Below are positions 1-5,759 of a stretch of DNA of 8,926 bases, piece by piece. Positions within the stretch are counted from its first letter, which is position 1. Each line of letters begins with the position of its first letter. Below the pieces are notes generated by a model. The model was not told where the DNA came from, did no database searches, and saw only the letters and a list, made by a program, of their open reading frames with translations. The translations under genes and the position numbers were made by a program. Source of the stretch: Patescibacteria group bacterium (GTDB taxonomy: Bacteria; Patescibacteriota; Minisyncoccia; Minisyncoccales; JAHIOY01); contig JAHIOY010000080.1 of NCBI GenBank assembly GCA_018894495.1, forward strand, positions 1-8,926, in the 5' to 3' direction.

Positions 1-21
1 AAAGTTTTCGAGAAACTTGAA
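1..21. repeat. Copy of half of the ATPase-internal palindromic repeat
   Basis: These 21 bases are the exact reverse complement of 6909-6929, which lies inside the P-type ATPase gene and contains one arm and part of the loop of the 6917-6940 hairpin. The copy is cut by the window edge, so the second arm may lie outside. It shows that the ATPase insert is a dispersed repeat and not ordinary coding sequence. Confidence 0.8.
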
Positions 22-150
22 ATGCAAAGTTCAAAATTACAGTTAAAAGTTCAAAGTTTTTGAATTTAAATTTCATAACTTTTAACTTTGAATTGCAACT
101 TTTAACTTTTAACTTTTAACTTTGTTCTGGTTGGTCATTGGTCATTGATT
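22..150. repeat. AT-rich intergenic repeats: AACTTTT heptamers and GGTCATT pair
   Basis: Downstream of rplU there is no gene. The heptamer AACTTTT occurs in tandem twice at 77-90 and four times at 97-124, with the last unit of each run ending in G. Motifs in the opposite orientation (such as GTTAAAAGTTCAAAG near 42-56) could pair with them in a long AT-rich foldback. GGTCATT is doubled at 133-146. No GC-rich terminator hairpin is visible here, so the foldback may be what ends the rplU transcript, but that is inference. Confidence 0.7.
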
Positions 151-182
151 AGGTCAATTAGAAATTAGGTTAATTAGAAATT
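151..182. repeat. 16-bp tandem duplication across the rplU stop codon
   Basis: Positions 151-166 and 167-182 are two copies of a 16-base unit differing at one base (C155 against T171). The right-hand copy contains the last codons and the TAA stop of rplU; the left-hand copy lies just beyond the gene. This looks like a slippage duplication of the gene's 3' end. Confidence 0.85.
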
Positions 183-508
183 TTAGTTATTTCTACCTCG
201 GTAAAGGGTTGCCTGTGGCCCTTTTTGACTTTATAGCGCTTTTTGGGCCTGATTTTAAAAACAATTACCTTTTTTGCTTTCCCCTGCTTCAAAACTTTTC
301 CGGCAACTTTTACTCCCTCAACAAAAGGCGTCCCTATTTTTAATTCGCCGTCTTTTTCCAATAGCAAAACCTGGTCAAAGATTATTTCTTGACCTTCAAT
401 TTTCCCTGCCCGCATCGCTGCGCGAAGCGCTGCAGGCGGGTCAATTTTTATTTTTTGCCCAGGTGATACAATGTACTGCTTACCACCCGTTTTAATAATT
501 GCTAACAT
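170..508 (-). CDS. rplU: Ribosomal protein L21 (bL21) with an in-frame palindromic insert
   Basis: Large-subunit ribosomal protein that binds 23S rRNA. The family signature is clear: N-terminal MLAIIKTGGKQYIVSPGQ, a central KIGTPFVEG segment and a C-terminal KKGHRQPFTEVEITKI. The protein is 112 residues against about 103 in E. coli. The excess is a block PPAALRAAMRAG at about residues 24-35, encoded by an imperfect GC-rich palindrome that does not look like ribosomal protein sequence. The flanking codons read KID before and KIE after it. The ATG at 508 begins directly at the conserved N-terminus, 17 nt after the rmuC stop, so the two genes are probably cotranscribed. The usual partner rpmA (L27) is not visible in the 169 bases downstream. 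Identification is secure; the insert as a mobile element is inference. Confidence 0.97.
   Translation of the reverse strand: MLAIIKTGGKQYIVSPGQKIKIDPPAALRAAMRAGKIEGQEIIFDQVLLLEKDGELKIGTPFVEGVKVAGKVLKQGKAKKVIVFKIRPKKRYKVKKGHRQPFTEVEITKISN
396..448. repeat. Palindromic insert in rplU with 8-bp flanking direct repeats
   Basis: The bases 404-440 form an imperfect hairpin: 409-413 pairs with 436-440 and 420-423 pairs with 427-430 around a GAA loop, with mismatches between. The segment is markedly GC-rich against its surroundings. It is flanked by identical octamers TCAATTTT at 396-403 and 441-448. Insert plus one octamer is 45 bases, or 15 codons, so the reading frame is kept. The octamers may be a target-site duplication, or chance, because both encode lysine-isoleucine-acid. 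Confidence 0.75.
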
Positions 509-525
509 ATTTTTGTTAAATTTTA

Positions 526-1554
526 TTATTCCAGCAAGGGCGGTTCAACTTCTTCAATTTTTAGGTTTTCATTTCCTCCGGCAATTTTTACCACATCTTT
601 GTCAATCTTGCTAAACTCTTTACTTGCTTTATTATAGGAACTGACGGTCGTTCCCAGATGACCGCCTAATTTTTTCATATATTCGCCATAAGCCCACAGG
701 TGCCGACTTAACCGCTCAACTTCTTTGATTATTTCTTTTGCCTCTTCTGAAATTTTCTGGTTCCTGAGCCCCTGCAGGACAGTTTGCAAATAAGCCAAAA
801 ATGACGTTGGCGAGACAATTATCACTTTCTTTTTTCCAGCATAATAAATCAAGTTATTGGTATCTTCGGTAATCGCGCCAACTTTATTTATTAATAAATC
901 GTAATACACAGCTTCTGATGGAATAAACATAAACGTAAAATCCATTGTCCCTTCTTCCGGCTTTACGTATTTTGCCGTTTCTTCAATCCTTGACTTAAGG
1001 TCTCCGACAAAAGCTAATTCATATTTCTTCTTTTCTTCAGGGCTGCGCGCCTCAATTACGCGATTATAATTTTCTAAACTAAATTTTGAATCGATTGGAA
1101 TGAGCCGTTTATTGACAAAGACCACGGCATCTACGATGCTGCCGTCTTTAAAAGAATATTGCATTTGATAAGAGCCCGGCGGCAAAACGTTTTTTAAAAC
1201 TGTTTCTAAATAATATTCTCCCAAAATCCCTCTTTGCTTTGGATTTTTCAAAATATCTTGCAAATTCTGCAATTGGTCGGCAAAACCAACAACTTGACGA
1301 TTGGTTTCATCGAGCCGGGTTAGCTTCTCCGTAACATCCTGAATAATTTTTGCGCTTTGGCCAAATTGGAGCTGAATGGCTTTTGTTGATTCTGAAAGTT
1401 TACTATCTAAGAGCTGACTAATATGATTTAATTGCTGTTGCAGCATCGTGAACGGCTCTGATTGTTTTTCCGTCTTTTTTCTCAATAACAAAAAAACTGC
1501 CGCGATTAAACCAAGACCGAACAAAATTAAAAAAACAATGAGCGCCTGTTCCAT
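526..1554 (-). CDS. rmuC: DNA recombination protein RmuC homologue
   Basis: RmuC-family protein with a predicted nuclease fold, linked in E. coli to limiting inversions at short inverted repeats. The 342-residue protein begins with one membrane helix (about residues 4-24), continues as a coiled coil (about 30-105) and then carries the RmuC domain. Visible landmarks are RGILGEYYLETVL (108-120), the PD-(D/E)XK-like core with D142 in VDAVVF and D155-S-K157 in LIPIDSKF, and FMFIPSEAVY (208-217). Length is below the roughly 475 residues of the E. coli protein, mostly from a shorter coiled coil. No Shine-Dalgarno sequence precedes the ATG at 1554, and a promoter-like pair ends only 7 nt upstream, so the mRNA may be nearly leaderless. 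A gene tied to inverted-repeat stability in a palindrome-rich window is suggestive but possibly coincidental. Confidence 0.93.
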   Translation of the reverse strand: MEQALIVFLILFGLGLIAAVFLLLRKKTEKQSEPFTMLQQQLNHISQLLDSKLSESTKAIQLQFGQSAKIIQDVTEKLTRLDETNRQVVGFADQLQNLQDILKNPKQRGILGEYYLETVLKNVLPPGSYQMQYSFKDGSIVDAVVFVNKRLIPIDSKFSLENYNRVIEARSPEEKKKYELAFVGDLKSRIEETAKYVKPEEGTMDFTFMFIPSEAVYYDLLINKVGAITEDTNNLIYYAGKKKVIIVSPTSFLAYLQTVLQGLRNQKISEEAKEIIKEVERLSRHLWAYGEYMKKLGGHLGTTVSSYNKASKEFSKIDKDVVKIAGGNENLKIEEVEPPLLE

Positions 1555-1561
1555 TAAGACA

Positions 1562-1590
1562 ATCTTACATTGTTTTCAGTAAAAAATCAA
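1562..1590 (-). promoter_or_regulatory. Putative promoter for rmuC-rplU
   Basis: Read on the minus strand, TTGATT (1590-1585) is followed after 17 nt by TAAGAT (1567-1562), matching sigma-70 consensus at four of six bases each. The ATG of rmuC lies 7 nt beyond the -10 element, so transcription would begin at or just before the start codon. This fits the missing ribosome binding site. It is weak evidence in AT-rich DNA. Confidence 0.35.
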
Positions 1591-1647
1591 CAGTCCTCCA
1601 ATTTTGGGGTCTTCAAAATCCTTATGTTTTCTTGGTAGTTCTGGCAT
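1576..1647 (-). other. Possible 23-residue micro-ORF, unrecognised
   Basis: In the 112-nt gap between the divergent exchanger and rmuC, an ATG at 1647 opens a frame to a TGA at 1578-1576. The peptide starts MPELPRKHKDFEDPKIG and ends in a hydrophobic LLIFY. Its composition is protein-like, with more charged residues than random AT-rich DNA usually gives, but I do not recognise it. It may be a small protein or the remnant of a longer gene. The putative rmuC promoter overlaps its 3' end. Confidence 0.2.
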
Positions 1648-1666
1648 ATTTTATTTTAACTTACCA

Positions 1667-2629
1667 TTATCTCAGTAAAATTTCAACTATGACAAAGGTA
1701 ATATAAATTAAGAGCAAAACCAGGGCTCCGTTTTTGTCAATCTTTCGCCTTGTTTGAATAAAAAAGAGGAAAAGCAGGGCCGAAATTATTAAAAAGAATC
1801 TGGCAATGGCAAGGGATGAAAAATCAGGAATTTCAATTGGGTGAATCAAAGCAACAATTCCTAAAACCAAGGTGGACGGTACGATAACTGCTCCCATTAA
1901 ATTTCCTAAAATCATCCAGGTTTCACCCCTTTTAGCCGAAGCAACAGCAAAATAAATTTCTGGCAGCGCGTTTCCCAAACCGATAATTAAGACCCCAAAC
2001 AAGACCAATGGAATGTCAAAACTTTTAGTAAAAAATTGAGCCGAAGTAACAATGCCTTGAGCAGAGATAATAAGAAGCATTATTCCCAAAATTAATTTCC
2101 CCAAGTCCTTTAAAAAGAGCTTGAATTCTTTAATAATTGGAATATCCTGAGTGTTGTAAATTTTCCTAAACCTTTCTTTTTTAGAGAAGAGCCAAAAAAG
2201 ATAAAAAATAAAAAAAGCGATTAATAATATTCCGTCTATTCTTGAAAGCTTTCCATCTAAAATTAAAAGAAGGGGCAAAAGAGCGGCTACGATGGTAAAG
2301 ATTGAAGTGGTTTGAACGGTTCTGCTTTTAGCCGGAATTTCCCTATTTTTAGCAAACAAAACTGCCAAAGCCACTGCCAAAGTCAGGGCTACTAAATTAT
2401 TCCCGGCAACGTCTCCAAAAGAGAGCTGGGGGATTTCGCGGAGAGCTGAAGTTATTCCAACAAATAAATTTGGCAAAGAAGCGGCAAAAGCCATCACAAA
2501 AAAAGCGACCACAAATTCTCGCCAGCCCAAAAATCTGGCTATTCTCATTAATCCCCCAATAACCAATTCTCCTGAAAAATAAAGCAAAACGCAGGAAACT
2601 ATGAAAATTAGAATATACAGCCAAAGCAT
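1667..2629 (-). CDS. Divergent CaCA-superfamily (sodium/calcium exchanger-like) membrane protein
   Basis: A 320-residue membrane protein of about ten helices built on the two inverted alpha-repeats of cation/Ca2+ exchangers. Alpha-1 is AASLPNLFVGI (49-59) followed by FGDVAGNN (71-78). Alpha-2 is GLGNALPEIYFAV (217-229) followed by LGNLMGAVIVPS (241-252). In canonical exchangers each half has GTSLPE and GSN. Here the first-half glutamate is Asn54 and the second-half GSN reads GAV; only Glu224 and the AGNN asparagines remain. Substrate is therefore uncertain, and 'Ca2+ exchanger' would overstate the case. The start at 2629 gives a membrane helix directly (MLWLYILIFIVSCVLLYFSG). It follows the slipin gene by 55 nt containing a repeat, and is followed by rmuC after 112 nt. 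Confidence 0.85.
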   Translation of the reverse strand: MLWLYILIFIVSCVLLYFSGELVIGGLMRIARFLGWREFVVAFFVMAFAASLPNLFVGITSALREIPQLSFGDVAGNNLVALTLAVALAVLFAKNREIPAKSRTVQTTSIFTIVAALLPLLLILDGKLSRIDGILLIAFFIFYLFWLFSKKERFRKIYNTQDIPIIKEFKLFLKDLGKLILGIMLLIISAQGIVTSAQFFTKSFDIPLVLFGVLIIGLGNALPEIYFAVASAKRGETWMILGNLMGAVIVPSTLVLGIVALIHPIEIPDFSSLAIARFFLIISALLFLFFIQTRRKIDKNGALVLLLIYITFVIVEILLR

Positions 2630-2637
2630 AATTTCTT

Positions 2638-2651
2638 AATGTCAAATGTCA
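2638..2651. repeat. Intergenic copy of the 14-bp TGACATTTGACATT repeat (inverted)
   Basis: Reads AATGTCAAATGTCA on the plus strand, the exact reverse complement of the direct repeats at 6897-6910 and 6944-6957 within the ATPase gene. It lies in the 55-nt gap between the slipin and the divergent exchanger, ending 9 nt upstream of the latter's start codon. Confidence 0.75.
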
Positions 2652-2684
2652 AAAAAGTTTTGGATTTTAGATACTGACAAAATT

Positions 2685-3437
2685 TTACTCTTGCTTTTGA
2701 ATTCTCTTTAGCATTCCCAACATTTCAACCGGGAATAAAATAGTCGTATTTTTTTCTTTGGCTGCTTCGGTCAGGGTTTCCAAATATCTCAAAACAATCG
2801 GGTCTGCTTTTAAAATATCTCCTGCTTCTTTCAATTTTTGAGCTGCCAAATATTCTCCTTCAGCCAAGATAATTTTAGCTCTTTTCATTCTTTCAGCTTC
2901 TGCCTGCTTAGCAATGGCTCTCTGCATATTTTCTGGAATTTCCACATGCTTCACTTCTACTGCCGTTACCTTTATCCCCCAGGGATCAGTGGCTTTATCA
3001 ATAATTTCATGAAGTTTTTGATTAATCTTTTCTCTTTCAGCTAAAAGTTCGTCCAAAGTTGAAGCGCCAACTACTCCTCTTAAAGAAGTCTGGGAATTCT
3101 GGGAAGTAGCCATCATATAATTTTCTACTTCAATGGTTGCTTTTCCAGGGTCAGAAATCTTAAAGTACAACACAGCGTCAACTTTTATGGGAATGTTGTC
3201 TTTGGTAATCACATCTTGAGCCGGAACATCTAAGGTAATTATCCGGAGATCTAGTTTGACGAGCTTATCAATAATCGGAATAATCAAAAATAGTCCCGGA
3301 CCCCTGATTCCGGCAAATCTTCCCAGCCGAAAAATCACTCCCCTTTCATATTCTCTGGTAATTTTTACTGCCTGAGAAAGAATAACCAAAACGATAATAA
3401 TTAACCCAAACCCGCTAGAAAGTAAATCAATTAACAT
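2685..3437 (-). CDS. Slipin / stomatin-like SPFH-domain membrane protein
   Basis: Membrane-anchored scaffold protein of the SPFH (prohibitin/stomatin) family, which assembles into large oligomers on the membrane. The 250 residues comprise an N-terminal hydrophobic anchor (about 3-24), the SPFH domain from REYERGVIFRLGRF (28-41) through VPAQDVITKDNIPIKVDAV (71-89), a charged coiled-coil segment (about 130-205) with IAKQAEAERMKRAKI, and a C-terminal hydrophobic stretch with TTILFPVEML. Length and layout match bacterial and archaeal slipins such as Pyrococcus PH1511. Its ATG overlaps the nfeD stop by 7 nt (ATGTTAA), so translation is probably coupled. The NfeD-slipin pair is a widely conserved neighbourhood, and in Pyrococcus the NfeD protease cleaves the partner stomatin's hydrophobic C-terminal region. 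No insert is visible in this gene. Confidence 0.95.
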   Translation of the reverse strand: MLIDLLSSGFGLIIIVLVILSQAVKITREYERGVIFRLGRFAGIRGPGLFLIIPIIDKLVKLDLRIITLDVPAQDVITKDNIPIKVDAVLYFKISDPGKATIEVENYMMATSQNSQTSLRGVVGASTLDELLAEREKINQKLHEIIDKATDPWGIKVTAVEVKHVEIPENMQRAIAKQAEAERMKRAKIILAEGEYLAAQKLKEAGDILKADPIVLRYLETLTEAAKEKNTTILFPVEMLGMLKRIQKQE

Positions 3438-4735
3438 ATTTTTTTCACGACGAGGGTATTTCCCTCGACTTTTATTATTTCGACCTTTGTTCTTTTGGGA
3501 ATAGTTTCCCCATTTGATTTTTCAGCTGACCAAGTTTCTTCTTTAATTTTAACTCGGCCCCGTGGTTTAATTTCTTCAATTACCTCAACCTCCAAGCCAA
3601 TTAAAGCTTCGGGTCCGGTTTTGGGTTTTGTCTTTAATGTCTTAGCCACTCCCCTACTGATAATGATAAAAAAAATTCCGATACCCAAGACCGCGCCCAA
3701 AACGAGCATTGTCGCTGCCTCAAAAATTTGATGGCTCAAAAATGGTTCTCCTTGGAAAGCAAAGACCCCAAATAAAAGCGAGACAATCCCCAAAAAGCCG
3801 AAAATTCCAAAACCGGGCTGAAAAACTTCCAGCAATAAAAGAAAGATTCCTAATGCCAAAAAAATAATTCCTAAAAAGTTAAAAGTAACTACTCCTATTC
3901 CCCAAAGACCGATTAAAAGCAGGACTAAGCCCAAAATTCCGGTTAATTCAAATTCACCGGTTCGGAAAGCGAATATTAATCCCAAGCCGCCTAAGGTTAA
4001 AAAAAGAGAAATTAAATAAGGATGAGAGAGAAAATCAAAAAGTCCTTCAATCAGAGTTGGTTTAATTTCTTTGATTTTCGGCTCGGAAATTCCGAGTTTC
4101 AAAAAAAGTTCATCTAAATTTCTAGCTGTCTCGTCAATAATTCCTATTTCTTTTGCCTCTTTGCCAATTAAAGTTAAGTTTTCCCTGACAAACTTTTCAG
4201 CTATTTCCGGGTTTCTCTTTTGAATTTCAGCCAAACTCTTTATCCAAGAAACCGTCCCCTCAATCACTTTTTCAGCCACTTTTTGTTCTTGGCCAAACAT
4301 TTCCTGGGGTTGAGAAGCGCCAATTGAGGCCTCAGGATGAACTACGGCTACGTCAGCGGCCAGCAAAATAAAAGTACCGGCTGAATAAGCCCAGCCGCCT
4401 TCTTTGTGAACAAAAACAACGGTTTTGATTTCGGTTTTCAAAAGCAAATCAATAATATCTTTAGTTGATTTCAAAAGCCCGCCAGGAGTATCCAATTTAA
4501 TTATTAAATATTCAGCTTCGGCTTTCTCGGCCTCTCCAACTACTCTTTTTAAGTATTGCAAAGTCCCGGCTTTAATTTCCCCCTCAATTTCAGCCAAATA
4601 CACCCCGTTAGAAATATCATTTCTAACGGGGTAAATCTGGTTTTCTGTTTGACCAATAGCAGTTTGAGCCGAAAAAACAAAAAACAATAATCCAAAAAAA
4701 ATTAAAATAATAATAAACCCCTTTAAATTATTCAT
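3431..4735 (-). CDS. nfeD: Long-form NfeD membrane serine protease (ClpP-class) with N-terminal palindrome peptide
   Basis: Membrane-bound serine protease partner of the downstream slipin. The 434-residue protein from the ATG at 4735 has a signal peptide or anchor (1-29), a ClpP-class Ser/Lys protease domain (about 45-215), about four membrane helices (240-360) and a C-terminal OB-fold NfeD domain starting near GPEALIG (374-380). By comparison with Pyrococcus PH1510 (Ser97/Lys138), the dyad should be Ser118 in GGWAYSAGTF and Lys166 in WIKSLAEIQKRN. Residues 35-45, YPVRNDISNGV, are encoded by a near-perfect palindrome placed between the signal peptide and protease domain. An alternative ATG at 4780 would add 15 residues overlapping the preceding gene; I prefer 4735, 7 nt after that gene's stop, because it gives a normal signal peptide. 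No Shine-Dalgarno sequence is visible. Confidence 0.94.
   Translation of the reverse strand: MNNLKGFIIILIFFGLLFFVFSAQTAIGQTENQIYPVRNDISNGVYLAEIEGEIKAGTLQYLKRVVGEAEKAEAEYLIIKLDTPGGLLKSTKDIIDLLLKTEIKTVVFVHKEGGWAYSAGTFILLAADVAVVHPEASIGASQPQEMFGQEQKVAEKVIEGTVSWIKSLAEIQKRNPEIAEKFVRENLTLIGKEAKEIGIIDETARNLDELFLKLGISEPKIKEIKPTLIEGLFDFLSHPYLISLFLTLGGLGLIFAFRTGEFELTGILGLVLLLIGLWGIGVVTFNFLGIIFLALGIFLLLLEVFQPGFGIFGFLGIVSLLFGVFAFQGEPFLSHQIFEAATMLVLGAVLGIGIFFIIISRGVAKTLKTKPKTGPEALIGLEVEVIEEIKPRGRVKIKEETWSAEKSNGETIPKRTKVEIIKVEGNTLVVKKIC
4602..4632. repeat. Perfect 14-bp-stem palindrome inside nfeD
   Basis: Positions 4602-4615 (ACCCCGTTAGAAAT) pair perfectly with 4619-4632 around an ATC loop. It encodes exactly YPVRNDISNGV in nfeD. 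The 9-mer CCCCGTTAG at 4603-4611 is identical to 7133-7141, the left arm of another palindrome inside the ATPase gene. The position after the signal peptide, in a poorly constrained segment, fits an element tolerated by the host protein. Confidence 0.85.
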
Positions 4736-4742
4736 AAGATTT

Positions 4743-5744
4743 TTAAAATATACCAGTAAGTTTGACAATGAATAAAACATAAATCAAGAGAAACATCGCT
4801 CCTTCCCAGATATGAATTCTTCTAGAAATTCCGGAAATGATAAATAAAAGAGTGGCAACGGCTAAAAAGGGCAATCCCACCCTAAGGGCAAGCTCGTCTA
4901 CGGTTAAGGGTTTAATCAAAGCCGGAACGCCAACCACCACTAAGGCATTAAAAATATTTGAACCAAAAATATTTCCTAAAGCGATTTCGTATTTTTTTTG
5001 AGCAGCCGCTCTGACCGAGACAACGAGTTCTGGCAGGGAAGTGCCGGCGGCTAAAGCAATGATAGCAATTAAAGAACTGGGAATTTTGGCAATCTCAGAA
5101 ATTTTCACCATTGATTCAATCGTCCAATTGGCTCCAATAATTAAGCCAACTATTCCCACAATCAAAAACAAAAATACTTTAAGTCCTATTTTCTCGGGCT
5201 TGGACGGTTTTACTTCAATCTTGGCTTCTTTTTCTCGTCTCTCAGTCCGGGAAGGCAAAACCTCAACAATTTCTGCTGTTTCTTCCTCAGCATCTCTCCT
5301 CTGAAAAACTGCATAGAGAAGATAAACCAGAAAGGCAAGGCAAAGCAAAATTCCTTCTCCTAAGAAAATTTTTCCATCCCAACTAATAAAAAGCAATAGA
5401 GCGGTGCTGGCTGCCAAAAGTGGCGCATCTAAATCAATTAAGCTTCTTTTAATAATAAGACGCCTGGCAACAACGGCTGATAGGCCAACAATAAAAAGGA
5501 TATTAAAAATATTTGAGCCAATAGCATTTGCTACCACCACCTCGGTTGCTCCTTTTAGGGTGGCGGCAAGAGATGAAAATAATTCGGGCAAAGAAGTGCC
5601 AATGGAAACAATGGTTACCCCAATGATAAAAGGCGAAATCTTTAGCGCCAGGCCAATTTTCTCTGAACTTTCAACAAACCAATCAGCCGACTTTACCAAC
5701 AAAGCCAAACTTAAAATAAAAACTATAATCCAAAATATCAGCAT
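4743..5744 (-). CDS. Calcium/sodium antiporter, CaCA family (YrbG-like)
   Basis: Inner-membrane exchanger, probably moving Ca2+ or another divalent cation against Na+ or H+. The 333-residue protein has about ten helices with two canonical alpha-repeats. Alpha-1 is GTSLPELFSSL with Glu54, then ANAIGSNIFN with GSN at 76-78. Alpha-2 is GTSLPELVVSV with Glu239, then LGNIFGSNIFN with GSN at 261-263. The residues equivalent to the NCX_Mj ion ligands are therefore present, with Asn in place of Asp240. A hydrophilic, highly charged cytoplasmic loop (about 148-188) separates the halves. A TTG at 5759 in the same frame could add five residues; I chose the ATG at 5744, which begins at the first helix, 15 nt after the ATPase stop. 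Position between a cation ATPase and NfeD suggests one operon. Confidence 0.95.
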   Translation of the reverse strand: MLIFWIIVFILSLALLVKSADWFVESSEKIGLALKISPFIIGVTIVSIGTSLPELFSSLAATLKGATEVVVANAIGSNIFNILFIVGLSAVVARRLIIKRSLIDLDAPLLAASTALLLFISWDGKIFLGEGILLCLAFLVYLLYAVFQRRDAEEETAEIVEVLPSRTERREKEAKIEVKPSKPEKIGLKVFLFLIVGIVGLIIGANWTIESMVKISEIAKIPSSLIAIIALAAGTSLPELVVSVRAAAQKKYEIALGNIFGSNIFNALVVVGVPALIKPLTVDELALRVGLPFLAVATLLFIISGISRRIHIWEGAMFLLIYVLFIVKLTGIF

Positions 5745-5759
5745 ATAACCATTAATCAA

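Noticed and set aside
77..124. Regularly repeated AACTTTT units suggesting a CRISPR-like array
   Set aside because: Units are 7 bp and mostly contiguous, without spacers of constant length and without cas genes nearby; they are simple tandem repeats.
2397..2645. Minus-strand open frame in another phase over the start of the divergent exchanger
   Set aside because: It overlaps a better-supported membrane protein in a different frame, and its product has no coherent hydrophobic pattern or known motif.
2638..2653. Paired TTGACA motifs upstream of the divergent exchanger as a promoter
   Set aside because: The -35-like hexamers arise from the dispersed 14-bp repeat, and no -10 element fits before the start codon at 2629.
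4736..4780. Upstream ATG at 4780 as the nfeD start
   Set aside because: It would overlap the preceding exchanger gene by 38 nt and place a polar stretch before the signal peptide; ATG 4735 gives normal topology and operon spacing.
5404..5748. Plus-strand open frame of 114 codons opposite the canonical exchanger
   Set aside because: It is antisense to a well-supported gene whose motifs are clear, has no recognisable domain and ends just inside that gene's own start.
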